Source of the DNA: Paenibacillus tundrae
Lineage (GTDB): Bacteria > Bacillota > Bacilli > Paenibacillales > Paenibacillaceae
Reading direction: 5' to 3'
Length of the DNA stretch: 64,000 bases
NCBI RefSeq assembly: GCF_036884255.1
Contig: NZ_CP145605.1
Location: 5,332,001-5,396,000, forward strand
Below the pieces are notes generated by a model. That model did not search any database, was not told where the DNA came from, and was given only the letters and a program-made list of their open reading frames with translations. This document shows, piece by piece, positions 1 through 9,115 of the stretch. Position 1 is the first letter of the stretch; every line of letters starts with the position of its first letter. Made by a program: the position numbers and the translations under genes.

Positions 1-852
1 GGCCAGTAAGCCCCTGCGCGGAGCCAGTAGTGCCGAACCTGCAAACAGGACAGTTGCTGCTAGCACAGTCACAGGACCTGTTGGTAGATTAGGAACCATC
101 GTGCTGAACAACGTACCTGTTGCACCGCTCATAGCACCAAATATACCTGAGAGCAGCACCATAAGTGCAAGTGAATCTGTCCAGCAACGTGCTGCAGCTG
201 CCGGCGTGACCAACAGGGCGGCAACGAGGACTACACCTACCGCCTGAATGCCTGCAACGACCGCAATAACAGTTAATAATAGAATGAGCTGCTCCAGCAC
301 AGCAACAGGCAATCCCATGCCTCTTGCGAATCCTGGATCGAAGCTCACCAGCTTGAATTCCTTAAACCACACGAGGCAAGCGATGAGTAACAACAGACAG
401 ACGCCGCCCATAACATACACATCCGTCATCACCATCGAAGCTGCCTGACCAAACAAATACTTGTCGAGCCCGCTCTGGCTTCCACTCGCACTATGCTGAA
501 TGCGTGTCAACATCACTACGCCAATGCCGAAGAACACCGTTAATACAATTCCCATTGCAGCATCCTGCTTAATGCGAGAATGCCGTGTAATCCACGAAAT
601 GCCGAAGGTGGCTACAATACCAGCAACGAGAGCGCCAAACAAGAAAAGTCCCACGGATTTGGTCTCGGTTAGCATAAATGCAATACAGATTCCCGGCAAC
701 GCTGCATGTGCAAGTGTGTCACCCATAAGGCTCTGACGTCGTAAAAAGGTAAAGGAGCCGATGATTCCACTACTGAATCCAAGTAATAAACATCCGAGAA
801 GAATCCAGCGAGTATTCGGGTCAGACAGAATGGAGAGTGCCCAGTTCCACAT
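1..852 (-). CDS. Metal ABC transporter permease, 3' end beyond window
   Basis: Membrane subunit of a manganese/zinc ABC importer (ABC-3 permease family, MntC/MntD/ZnuB type). The frame is open from an ATG at 852 to the window edge, giving 284 codons without a stop. The translation begins MWNWALSILSDPNTRW and consists largely of hydrophobic segments broken by short loops. The motif RRQSLMGDTLAHAALPG near residues 39-55 is typical of the family's first cytoplasmic loop. The start lies 3 bases after the stop of the ATPase gene, so the two are translationally close in one operon (lipoprotein, ATPase, permease). Family membership is clear; the C-terminus is not visible. A second permease gene may follow outside the window. 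Confidence 0.85.
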   Translation of the reverse strand, partial: MWNWALSILSDPNTRWILLGCLLLGFSSGIIGSFTFLRRQSLMGDTLAHAALPGICIAFMLTETKSVGLFLFGALVAGIVATFGISWITRHSRIKQDAAMGIVLTVFFGIGVVMLTRIQHSASGSQSGLDKYLFGQAASMVMTDVYVMGGVCLLLLIACLVWFKEFKLVSFDPGFARGMGLPVAVLEQLILLLTVIAVVAGIQAVGVVLVAALLVTPAAAARCWTDSLALMVLLSGIFGAMSGATGTLFSTMVPNLPTGPVTVLAATVLFAGSALLAPRRGLLA

Positions 853-855
853 GCA

Positions 856-1680
856 TTACACCTGGCCTTTCTCCGACCGGCTTCCAATCATCGCAATCCG
901 GCCTCCGTACGTCTCTTGTAGTGTGTCAGGTACAAATACCTCGTGAGTGGGTCCACCTGCTACAAGCCGCCCGTTCAACAACAGCACATGGTCAAAATAC
1001 TCCTCCACCGTTGCCAGATCATGATGCACAACAAGCACGGTCTTTCCTTGCTGCTTCAACTGCTCGAGCAAAGATATGATCGCCTTTTCTGTTGTTGCGT
1101 CAACCCCGGCAAACGGTTCATCCATGAAATATAGATCCGCATCCTGAACTAATGCACGTGCCAGAAATACCCGCTGCTGCTGACCGCCGGAGAGCTGGCT
1201 GATCTGACGGTACATGTAGTCGCCCATGCCGACCTGCTCTAAACAATGCGCTGCCAGATCACGTTCCTTCTTGCCTGGGCGACGGAACCAACCCAGATGA
1301 CCATAACGTCCCATCGTCACCACATCCAGCGCATGGGTAGGGAAATCCCAATCCACGGACTCCCTTTGCGGAACATACCCGATCCGTCTCCGTTGCTCAC
1401 GATAGGATTGCCCGAAAATACGTACATCGCCATGCATTTTGGGAACCAGCCCGAGCACTGCTTTGATTAGGGTTGATTTGCCTGCGCCATTCGGACCCAA
1501 TATACCGATAAGCTGCCCTTCTGGAATATCGAAGGATACTCCGCTTAGAACAGGTTTCTTGTGGTAAGCCACTGCTAGATCTCTCACACTGAGAGGAGCT
1601 GTTGCAGACTGCTTTTCCTGTTGAGCATGATTGTTCGTCATGCCTTGAAGAGAATTTTTAGATGATGTTAACTTGTTCAT
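856..1680 (-). CDS. Metal ABC transporter ATP-binding protein (Mn/Zn type)
   Basis: Cytoplasmic ATPase that powers a manganese or zinc importer. The 274-residue protein has Walker A GPNGAGKST at 62-70, a Q-loop near 105, signature LSGGQQQR at 163-170, Walker B LYFMDEP at 183-189 and the switch histidine at about 219-220. The first 30 residues are a polar extension not needed for the fold. The start at 1680 is preceded by GAGAGGAG with about 9 bases spacing. It sits 33 bases after the binding-protein gene and 3 bases before the permease, so the three form one operon. Closest known families are MntB/ZnuC/TroB; the MntR-like operator upstream of the operon favours manganese. Confidence 0.9.
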   Translation of the reverse strand: MNKLTSSKNSLQGMTNNHAQQEKQSATAPLSVRDLAVAYHKKPVLSGVSFDIPEGQLIGILGPNGAGKSTLIKAVLGLVPKMHGDVRIFGQSYREQRRRIGYVPQRESVDWDFPTHALDVVTMGRYGHLGWFRRPGKKERDLAAHCLEQVGMGDYMYRQISQLSGGQQQRVFLARALVQDADLYFMDEPFAGVDATTEKAIISLLEQLKQQGKTVLVVHHDLATVEEYFDHVLLLNGRLVAGGPTHEVFVPDTLQETYGGRIAMIGSRSEKGQV

Positions 1681-1713
1681 TCACGTTCCACTCCTCTCTT
1701 GATCCTTGTTCCA

Positions 1714-2649
1714 TCACTTCAATGCCTCGACAATGGTCTGGATGTTATGCCGGATCATACCGATATATGTGCCTTCCTCCGTACCTTCAGCACCCATGGC
1801 ATCCGAGAACAATTCGCCGCCAATGGTGACCGTATGTCCTTTTTCCGCCGCTCCAGCAATAATGGCTTCCATCGCTTTTGCAGGCACACTCGACTCTACG
1901 AACACAGCTTTGATCTGATTCTCTACAAGATAATCACGCAGTTCACTAACATCTTTTGCACCATATTCCGCTGCTGTGCTAATCCCTTGCAGTCCCATGA
2001 CGTTCATGCCGTAAGCCTGCCCGAAGTATCCAAACGCATCATGGGCGGTAACGAGCACTCGACTTGCCTCCGGAATTTCTTGAATCTGCTGACGAACCTC
2101 TTCGTCCAATGCTTGCAGTTTGCCTAGGTACTGTTCCGCTTGCGCTTTATATTGTTCCTCATGTGCTGGATCTGCCTTAATCAGCGTATCGCGAATCGAT
2201 TCTGTCGCATGGATCCAGTGACCGACATCAAACCAGACGTGAGGATCGTATTCCGTACCACCCGTGTCTTTACCAGAACGCAACTGATCCACAGGAATAT
2301 TTTCCGTTACCGCTGTAACGATTTTGCTCTTGGACATCTTCTCCAAAATATCAGTCATCTTGCCTTCCAGATGCAGCCCGTTATACAAAATCACGTTCGC
2401 TTGCTCCAGCTTGCGTATGTCTCCCTGAGATGCTTTGTACAGATGGGGGTCTACTCCAGGCCCCATTAAACCGGTAACGTCAACATATGCTCCGCCTACC
2501 TCACGTGCGACATCCGCAATCATTCCAGTCGTGGCCGTTACTTGCAATTTCCCATTACTGCCAGTCTCTGCTTCACTTGAGCAAGCGCTAAGCACCATCA
2601 TAATCGCCAAAGCTGCAAGTGTAATAAACCCTCGATGAATACTCCTCAT
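1714..2649 (-). CDS. Manganese-type ABC transporter substrate-binding lipoprotein
   Basis: Extracellular lipoprotein of the cluster A-I metal-binding family (TroA/MntA/PsaA). The frame is open from 2706, but the ATG at 2649 is preceded by AAAGGTGA and gives a normal lipoprotein signal peptide with lipobox LSAC, the lipidated cysteine at residue 23 of 311. Expected metal ligands are visible: His in DPHLYK, His in YDPHVW, Glu in VFVESSVPA and Asp in GELFSDAMG. This His-His-Glu-Asp set is the manganese-type arrangement, and the long His-rich loop of many zinc binders is absent. It is the first gene of the transporter operon. A second signal peptide start at 2706 is less likely. Confidence 0.88.
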   Translation of the reverse strand: MRSIHRGFITLAALAIMMVLSACSSEAETGSNGKLQVTATTGMIADVAREVGGAYVDVTGLMGPGVDPHLYKASQGDIRKLEQANVILYNGLHLEGKMTDILEKMSKSKIVTAVTENIPVDQLRSGKDTGGTEYDPHVWFDVGHWIHATESIRDTLIKADPAHEEQYKAQAEQYLGKLQALDEEVRQQIQEIPEASRVLVTAHDAFGYFGQAYGMNVMGLQGISTAAEYGAKDVSELRDYLVENQIKAVFVESSVPAKAMEAIIAGAAEKGHTVTIGGELFSDAMGAEGTEEGTYIGMIRHNIQTIVEALK

Positions 2650-2749
2650 CTTCACCTTTAACAATCCAAACAACCCCTTTCCTTCTCCTAAAATATTTGT
2701 CCACATCTAATTTTGTTGTACAAGGTATTAAAATTTAATCTAAGCTAAT

Positions 2750-2771
2750 AATGTTTCCCTGGTGCAAATTT
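2750..2771 (-). promoter_or_regulatory. Putative MntR operator
   Basis: Read on the minus strand, the site contains TTTGCACCAGGGAAAC. This resembles, from memory, the MntR boxes of Bacillus subtilis mntH and mntABCD (AT-rich flank, TTTGC, then AGGGAAAC). It lies about 100 bases upstream of the lipoprotein start, where an operator or promoter overlap is expected. It suggests manganese-dependent repression of the transporter by a DtxR-family regulator not present in this window. Confidence 0.6.
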
Positions 2772-2784
2772 TATCCGATGAAAA

Positions 2785-2816
2785 ATAAAAAGGCAAGGGA
2801 AAATTTCCCCTGCCTG
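2785..2816 (-). terminator. Intrinsic terminator after first PBP2 gene
   Basis: On the minus strand a GGCAGGGGAAA / TTTCCCTTGCC stem with one mismatch is followed by TTTTTATTTTT. It ends transcription of the penicillin-binding protein gene at 2893-4860 and separates it from the metal transporter operon. Confidence 0.8.
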
Positions 2817-2892
2817 TCCTAAAAGAGTCGCGAGCCGTCTATTTAGGCTCATGACCTCGAATGTATTTTACATAATTAAATATTCCAAATTC

Positions 2893-4860
2893 TTATTGCT
2901 GCTCTGCATCCTTCTTACCTTTGGGAATGCCGTTTAGACCATACACTTCGTCGTAGGCATCAAAGATTTTGCGGGCAACTGGAGCGGCACTAACCGAACC
3001 GAATCCCCCTTCGGGTACAACGACTGCTACCGCAAGTATCGGATTATCCCGTGGTGCAAAAGCGATAAACACGCCATTTTCCTTTTTATTCGGCCCCGTG
3101 CCTTGCTCCGAGGTTCCTGTTTTCCGAGCAAAATCATAGGCAAATCCATCAAATGAGCTTACCTTTGTCACCATCCCGCGGTGTACCTCATTCCAATAGG
3201 CATCCGCAAACTCGACCTCGTTTAATACTTTGGGTTGGATCTTCTTGACCACATTACCATCGGCATCACGGATCTCCTTCACCAAATGTGGCTCCATCCG
3301 TTTACCTTTGTTGGCAAGCATCGTCGTATATTGGGCAAGCTGAAGTGTGGTGTACTTCGCTTGTTGGCCGAATGATGCAAAAGCCAAACGCGTCAGTCCA
3401 GATTCATGTTCCTCCTTGTATTCTAGTCGTCCCAAGAACTCACCAGGAAGATCTACACCCGTAGATACGCCAAGGCCAAAATCCTTCATGTACTCATCCC
3501 ATTTATTAATACCTTCTACCGAACCATACTTATTCAGTAGTCGTTTACCTACCATATCAATCATGAAGGCATTCGATGATTTCTCAATGGCTCGCCTCGC
3601 CGTGATGTGTCCGTTGTATGCGGAATGCGAGTTTTTTACTTGTCTGCCGTCTTTCCCTAAGATCGCATAACCCTGATCATGATAGGTCTGCCCAGCTGTA
3701 AACAACCCTTCCTTCAAGCCGATTAGTACACTGAGCGGTTTAATAACCGATCCAAGGAGGACAACGGATTCTGCTTTCTTTCGCGAATCGTCCGGTGGGA
3801 AAGAAGCCATCGTTCCGTTACGATACACAAACTTAATTTTGTCATAATCCCAATCGTTTGGATCATAGTCTGGCATGCTTGCCATGGCTACGACATTGCC
3901 CGTGTCTACTTCCATCGCTACGGCATAACCGGTAACCGCTTTAGGCAGTCTACGAAGTTCATCAGTGATTGCCTCTTGTGCTGCCAGCTGAACTTCCTTA
4001 TTAATCGTGGAGACCAGGCTATACCCCTTCTGCGGTGGTGTCTGCTCCATCGCACCCTCTGGCAAATTACGGGCATTGATGTCGATCGACTGGTAACCAC
4101 TGCGTCCGCGAAGCACTTCCTGATATTGAAATTCCAGTCCGTCTACCCCAACATTCTCCTGCTGGGTATAGCGAAGCCCAGGGTCACGCTCCGTCGCTTC
4201 AGCCTCACCAATTTTTTTATACTTTTCTGAATTTTGCTGTTGTCCCTTGAACTCTCTCGTATATCCAATGGCCTGAACGGCAACTCCATCAGGATCATAT
4301 CTTCGTACGTTCTCCTCCAGAACCATCGCCCCTGGATACTCTGCTTTTTTCTCCATGAAATAAGCAATTTCTTGCGTATTCAGATCCGATTTTACGAGCC
4401 TTGGCGTATATCCATGCGCCTTCTGGGATTCAAGATCCAAGCGTTTAATAATCTCTTCCGCGTCCGGTTGCTCCGGATCTCCTGGGTTAAACTGCTGGAA
4501 CACGCCTGCCAGATCATCAGCTAACTCCCGCGCTTCTTCTTGCCTCGCTCCTCTACTGTAGTCCTCGTATAACATCACATACAGAGACTGTACAGGCACG
4601 GAATATGCCAATGCCACTTCTCCGGTCGCATCATAGATAGGTCCACGCACGGGTGCAAGTGGAATATCCTTCGTGTTGCGGCTCGTTTCCATGTAGGTGA
4701 GCTCAGGCCCCTCAACAAATTGCACAAAGGCTAACCTAAAAATCAGGATGCTAAATATGACAAAGGCTGCGAAAAAAAACATATTAAGCCTTGCGCTCGA
4801 TAGCTTATTAACAGGTGGATCTTCCGTAACCATTTTGCTCTTTTTCCATCGGTTAAACAT
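2893..4860 (-). CDS. Penicillin-binding protein 2 (class B transpeptidase), copy A
   Basis: Class B penicillin-binding protein of the PBP2/MrdA family, a D,D-transpeptidase that crosslinks peptidoglycan during wall elongation or spore development. The 655-residue protein has a cytoplasmic N-terminus, one membrane anchor at about 28-48, a dimerisation domain (APVRGPIYD near 70) and a C-terminal transpeptidase domain. Catalytic motifs are present: SVIK with the acylated serine at 371, SSN near 428 and KTG near 580. GGAGAGGC precedes the ATG at 4860. It is followed by its own terminator and lies next to a paralogue at 5151-7175 with which it shares most motifs, indicating a tandem duplication. 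Whether it serves growth or sporulation cannot be told from sequence. Confidence 0.92.
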   Translation of the reverse strand: MFNRWKKSKMVTEDPPVNKLSSARLNMFFFAAFVIFSILIFRLAFVQFVEGPELTYMETSRNTKDIPLAPVRGPIYDATGEVALAYSVPVQSLYVMLYEDYSRGARQEEARELADDLAGVFQQFNPGDPEQPDAEEIIKRLDLESQKAHGYTPRLVKSDLNTQEIAYFMEKKAEYPGAMVLEENVRRYDPDGVAVQAIGYTREFKGQQQNSEKYKKIGEAEATERDPGLRYTQQENVGVDGLEFQYQEVLRGRSGYQSIDINARNLPEGAMEQTPPQKGYSLVSTINKEVQLAAQEAITDELRRLPKAVTGYAVAMEVDTGNVVAMASMPDYDPNDWDYDKIKFVYRNGTMASFPPDDSRKKAESVVLLGSVIKPLSVLIGLKEGLFTAGQTYHDQGYAILGKDGRQVKNSHSAYNGHITARRAIEKSSNAFMIDMVGKRLLNKYGSVEGINKWDEYMKDFGLGVSTGVDLPGEFLGRLEYKEEHESGLTRLAFASFGQQAKYTTLQLAQYTTMLANKGKRMEPHLVKEIRDADGNVVKKIQPKVLNEVEFADAYWNEVHRGMVTKVSSFDGFAYDFARKTGTSEQGTGPNKKENGVFIAFAPRDNPILAVAVVVPEGGFGSVSAAPVARKIFDAYDEVYGLNGIPKGKKDAEQQ

Positions 4861-5095
4861 GTATTAAGCCTCTCCGTTCCTACGTTCATATTCGCTGTTC
4901 TTCTATGAGTTTATCAAAGGTAATCCACAATGTCCCCCAAATATTGGTTACATTTTCGTCATAGGTGAATAGATCACATAAATGGTAATACACCAAATAA
5001 CTAACAACATGAACAATCTCAAAAACAGCCTTACTTGCGCTAAGTCTTTAAGTCCACTTCACCGTAACTGTTGTAGAATTAGACGATCGACGATA

Positions 5096-5130
5096 TTAAA
5101 AATAAAAGAGGCTCCCTAGAGGGAACCTCT
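5096..5130 (-). terminator. Intrinsic terminator after second PBP2 gene
   Basis: On the minus strand the stem AGAGGTTCCC / GGGAGCCTCT is followed by TTTTATTTTT. It lies 20 bases after the stop of the PBP2 gene at 5151-7175. Confidence 0.85.
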
Positions 5131-5150
5131 TAATACTAACTGATACGTAG

Positions 5151-7175
5151 TTACTGCGTATCCGTTTCATCATTTTGCTTTTTCTTCGGAACTCCGTCCA
5201 GTCCAAACTCCTCATCATACGCATCGAAGATTGCACGTGCAACAGGTGCTGCACTGCTTGAACCGAAGCCCCCTTCGGGGATAACAACAGCTACCGCAAG
5301 CTTAGGATTGTCGCGAGGAGCATAGGCAATAAATACCCCGTTATCCACATTTTTACCGCCGACGACCTGCGTGGAAGTACCTGTTTTTCTTGCAAAATCA
5401 TACGGGAAGCTGCTAAAGGCCGAAACCTCTGTTGCCATACCGCGCTGCACTTCATTCCAATATGCATCATTGAAATCTACAGTACTCAGCACTTTCGGCT
5501 TAATCTTCTCTACAATATTACCTTCGGAATCCCGGATTTCACTTACTAAATGAGGCTCCATCCGTTTACCTTTATTAGCTAACATCGTTGTATATTGAGC
5601 AAGCTGCATAGCTGTATATTTACCCTGTTGTCCAAAGGAAGCATATACAAGTCGAGTAAGTGAACTTTCGACTTCATTGTTATAATCCTTAAAACCAGCA
5701 TATTCGCTTGGTAGGTCAACGCCCGTTTTTACGCCTAGTCCGAATTGTTCCATGTACCCATTCCACACATCAATACCTTTGGCACCATAACGGCTATATA
5801 AGTTCTTACCGATTTCATCAATCATAAATGTGTTAGAGGAGTGACGAATGGCATCACGAGGACGTAGCAGACCATACACGTGACCACCTGAGTTCTGCAC
5901 TCTACGATTATCTCCACCAAACGTCGTTGAACCTCTATCCGGGTAGACCGTGTTTGTTGTAATAAAGCCCTCTTTCAAACCGATCAGCACACTAAGTGGT
6001 TTAATCGTGGAACCGAGCAATACAACTGATTCCGCACGCTTTCTGGAGTCATCAGGCGCGAATCCCCGAATCGTACCATTTAGATAGATATACTTAATGC
6101 TATCGTACTGCTCGTTCGTAATACTTCCGGTTCTCCATACGTTGGTATCGTAATCCGGCATACTGGCGGCAGCAACAACTTTACCAGTGTCTACTTCCAT
6201 CGCAACCGCATACCCCGTTTTGGCATTAGGGTGCAACTTACCCGACACCGGATTACGGTGAAGCCAACTGAGCTGATCCAATATCGCTTGCTCTGTCTTC
6301 ACTTGAACATTTTTGTTAATGCTGGCAATTAGATCATAGCCTTTCTCGGGAGGGGTCGTCCCCGCTACACCTTCTGGCAAGTTCCGCAAGTCCACGTCCA
6401 CAGAGTTATATCCGCTCTTACCACGCAGTGCATCCTGGTATTGAAACTCCAATCCATCGAAGCCGACAAACTCATTCTCTGTGTATACGAGACCTGGATC
6501 CTTCTGTGTTTTATTCGCCGCGTCAATCGCTTCATATTTGTCGAGTGATTTGGAACTTTTGAATTTCTTCAAATAACCAATTGTCTGAACAGCTACGGTA
6601 TCTGGATCATAGTAACGTACACTTTCCTCCACAATCTGGATGCCCTTGAACTCATCCTTATGCTGGAGGAAATAAGCAACTTCCTCTTCGGACAGATCAC
6701 TCTTAATCAGACGTGGCATGAAACCATTGGCTTTACGCGAATTCAAATCCATCTCTTCGATGATATTTTCCACGGTAAGTGATTCAGAGTCTTTGGTTTT
6801 GTATTGCTCAAACACATCATGAAGCCGAGTAGCGATATCTTCCGCTTCTGGCATATACGGACTCGGTTTTCCACCTACATCGCCATAATTCTTATACAGC
6901 GTTAGGTAAAGGGACTGAATGGGCTTCGAATAAGCCAACTTCACCTCACCTGTGGAATCGTAGATCGTACCTCTCACAGGAGCAAGCGGAACGTCCTTCG
7001 TAATGTTGCTGGCCTCTTCCTGACTGAGCTCTGGCCCTTCAACAAATTGCAAAAACGCCAAACGTACAATAATTACGCTAAAAATAACAAAGGAAACGAA
7101 GAAAAATACGTTAATACGGTAACTAAAACGCCGTTTATCTGTATGTTCATCCTTCTCTTTTGAATGATTGTTCAT
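5151..7175 (-). CDS. Penicillin-binding protein 2 (class B transpeptidase), copy B
   Basis: Paralogue of the neighbouring PBP2, 674 residues. It has one N-terminal membrane segment (about 23-43), the PBP dimer segment with APVRGTIYDSTGE, and a transpeptidase domain with STIK (serine 389), SSN near 445 and KTG near 595. It carries a 15-20 residue insertion (around WLHRNPVSGKLHPNAKTG) absent from copy A. The C-terminus ends in a polar KKKQNDETDTQ tail. AAAGAGGTAGGATGA precedes the ATG at 7175. All catalytic residues are intact, so both copies should be active. Each has its own terminator, so they may be expressed differently. Confidence 0.92.
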   Translation of the reverse strand: MNNHSKEKDEHTDKRRFSYRINVFFFVSFVIFSVIIVRLAFLQFVEGPELSQEEASNITKDVPLAPVRGTIYDSTGEVKLAYSKPIQSLYLTLYKNYGDVGGKPSPYMPEAEDIATRLHDVFEQYKTKDSESLTVENIIEEMDLNSRKANGFMPRLIKSDLSEEEVAYFLQHKDEFKGIQIVEESVRYYDPDTVAVQTIGYLKKFKSSKSLDKYEAIDAANKTQKDPGLVYTENEFVGFDGLEFQYQDALRGKSGYNSVDVDLRNLPEGVAGTTPPEKGYDLIASINKNVQVKTEQAILDQLSWLHRNPVSGKLHPNAKTGYAVAMEVDTGKVVAAASMPDYDTNVWRTGSITNEQYDSIKYIYLNGTIRGFAPDDSRKRAESVVLLGSTIKPLSVLIGLKEGFITTNTVYPDRGSTTFGGDNRRVQNSGGHVYGLLRPRDAIRHSSNTFMIDEIGKNLYSRYGAKGIDVWNGYMEQFGLGVKTGVDLPSEYAGFKDYNNEVESSLTRLVYASFGQQGKYTAMQLAQYTTMLANKGKRMEPHLVSEIRDSEGNIVEKIKPKVLSTVDFNDAYWNEVQRGMATEVSAFSSFPYDFARKTGTSTQVVGGKNVDNGVFIAYAPRDNPKLAVAVVIPEGGFGSSSAAPVARAIFDAYDEEFGLDGVPKKKQNDETDTQ

Positions 7176-7281
7176 TCATCCTACCTCTTTCATGACTTGG
7201 TGCATACCGCGTAAAACGAATCTACTCACGGCATGATAACTTGGCAACGTCGTCATATCCGGATCCATGCCCGGTGTATTG

Positions 7282-8427
7282 TTATGTTGTCTGATCTTTC
7301 AGATGGGTATCAGCAAAATTCGGAGGATTGAACCAGTCGCCACTCACTGCCCATGTCGGGTCCAGTGGAATCCAGCTCTGGGAATCACTCAAATAAATCT
7401 CGTTCCATGCATGCGGGCCATAACCGCCCTGCCCATTGTACCCAAGACCTGTTACAACCTTAACCTCAAGCCCTTGTGATCGAGCCATCACGGCATATAG
7501 GCGGGCATAGTCGATACACACACCCTTACGCGTATCAAATGTATTTTGCGGCGTTTGCTCATGCCAAATGCCTTTTTGTTCATAATCAACTACTTTGCCA
7601 TAATCATACTCGATTCGTGAACCTACCCAATCATAGAGCGCCCGCGCTTTTTCTTCCTCCGTAGACTTGCCCTGCACAATTTCGTGTGCCGCAGACTCGA
7701 TGTCAGCCGGGATATTATGGTCGATCACATCATACTTCCGCTGTAGAATACCACCCAGTTCTTTCTGCACAGCCTGAGTAAATACTGGCAGCTTGTCCTT
7801 GATCAGGTTACCCGACAACGGCTCAATCACAGATTTGGCTCCTTGCATGTAGATTGGCGAAGCCTCCACGTAACGACTGAACATGCTGCCTGGATAGAGG
7901 CTCACGATCATGAATAAAATGGCAATCACAATCATTCCACGCGCAGAGCCAATAATCGCACCAATGATTGCACCAGTAAGACGGCTAAAGAAACCTTTTG
8001 GCCAGCTCTCCTGAACCGCCGAATCATTCCTTTTATAGAACAACGACGATAGAAATCCGAGAATCAATCGGATAAATCCATAGCTAATGACAAATAACAC
8101 AGCGAACCGCATTAACGGAAAATCAGCAATGGCTGTAACTAATGTATAATACATCTGCTCCCAGCGATTCAAATCTCGGTTAGGGATCGTCCCGGCATAC
8201 GTAGACAGCCATTGCTGAACATATGGCGCAAGCCATAGCGTAAGGCCCACAGACAGCAGAATACTGATGACCACCATAATACCATCCATGAGGAAACCAA
8301 ATAGTCTGCCTGCGGAACGCGATGCTCCTCTAGACCACCCTTGCAGCAATGAAGCTGCCACAATTAACAACAGCACAATGGTGATACCGTTGAATTCCTT
8401 CAGGCTGTCCAGCCAACTTTGCAGCAC
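7282..8427 (-). CDS. CvpA-like membrane protein with transglutaminase domain
   Basis: The 381-residue protein joins an N-terminal multi-pass region to a C-terminal transglutaminase-like cysteine protease domain. About four to five hydrophobic segments occur in the first 190 residues, and the part around LTGAIIGAIIGSARGMIV resembles CvpA proteins. The papain-like triad is visible: Cys304 in RKGVCIDYARLYAV, His339 in PHAWNEIYL and Asp356 in PLDPTWAV. The catalytic domain is predicted to be extracytoplasmic or membrane-proximal. The substrate is unknown; cleavage or crosslinking of an envelope protein is possible. The gene follows the small membrane protein gene at 8446-8901 with an 18-base gap, so they are probably cotranscribed. 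Confidence 0.8.
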   Translation of the reverse strand: MLQSWLDSLKEFNGITIVLLLIVAASLLQGWSRGASRSAGRLFGFLMDGIMVVISILLSVGLTLWLAPYVQQWLSTYAGTIPNRDLNRWEQMYYTLVTAIADFPLMRFAVLFVISYGFIRLILGFLSSLFYKRNDSAVQESWPKGFFSRLTGAIIGAIIGSARGMIVIAILFMIVSLYPGSMFSRYVEASPIYMQGAKSVIEPLSGNLIKDKLPVFTQAVQKELGGILQRKYDVIDHNIPADIESAAHEIVQGKSTEEEKARALYDWVGSRIEYDYGKVVDYEQKGIWHEQTPQNTFDTRKGVCIDYARLYAVMARSQGLEVKVVTGLGYNGQGGYGPHAWNEIYLSDSQSWIPLDPTWAVSGDWFNPPNFADTHLKDQTT

Positions 8428-8445
8428 GAATTCATTCCCCCTTTA

Positions 8446-8901
8446 CTAAGAAGCTGGTGCTGTTACGTTTCCTTTGGCCTTATCGACAAAGGTACGTATC
8501 GTTTCATTGTCCAAATTCCATTCCCCCAGGGAGATCCCGCGAAGCACGACATTAACTTTGTCCGAGCCTGCAGTGCCTTTAATCTCGACATTGGGACTGG
8601 TAATAGTGAATTCTCCATTCTGTCCTTTGGCATAGGTCGCCTTAGACGCTTCATTCACCATAAGATTCGTTGCTTCTTTCTTCAATGTGTCCATCGTACT
8701 GCTTTGAACATCCGTTACCGTCTGTTTGATCTGGTCAATGGAGATACCACTGTATATCAGTAGAGCCGCAATAATGATGATGGCAATCGCCCATTTCAAT
8801 ACCGTTTTGACGACATTCAGAACGAAGAACAAAATGATCAATGCAACAACGATCACAAGCCAGTTCTGCATCACAAACTCTTTAATTACTTCTATGTCCA
8901 T
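8446..8901 (-). CDS. Small membrane-anchored protein, function unknown
   Basis: A 151-residue protein with two closely spaced hydrophobic stretches near the N-terminus (about 14-32 and 35-50) and a soluble C-terminal part rich in beta-type sequence (FTITSPNVEIKGTAG). I do not recognise a family. The tail could face the outside of the cell. It is the promoter-proximal partner of the CvpA/transglutaminase gene, so a role with that enzyme at the membrane is a reasonable inference. The start at 8901 is the only suitable ATG before the first membrane segment. Confidence 0.65.
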   Translation of the reverse strand: MDIEVIKEFVMQNWLVIVVALIILFFVLNVVKTVLKWAIAIIIIAALLIYSGISIDQIKQTVTDVQSSTMDTLKKEATNLMVNEASKATYAKGQNGEFTITSPNVEIKGTAGSDKVNVVLRGISLGEWNLDNETIRTFVDKAKGNVTAPAS

Positions 8902-9115
8902 GACTACACCTTCCGAATTAGAGTTGAGTACACACTTCCCGAATATTATACATGATTTCCGAACCTGCTGTCAGCTAAGCCTATAGGTGTGAAAATAAAG
9001 GGTCTAAGTTCGTCCCTCCGGGCGTACAAGTAGTACCATGAGGTTCTGCGTGATATACGCGAATACCATGATACACCACCGATGAACATGCATCGCTTAA
9101 CAAGGAGGGGCTTTT

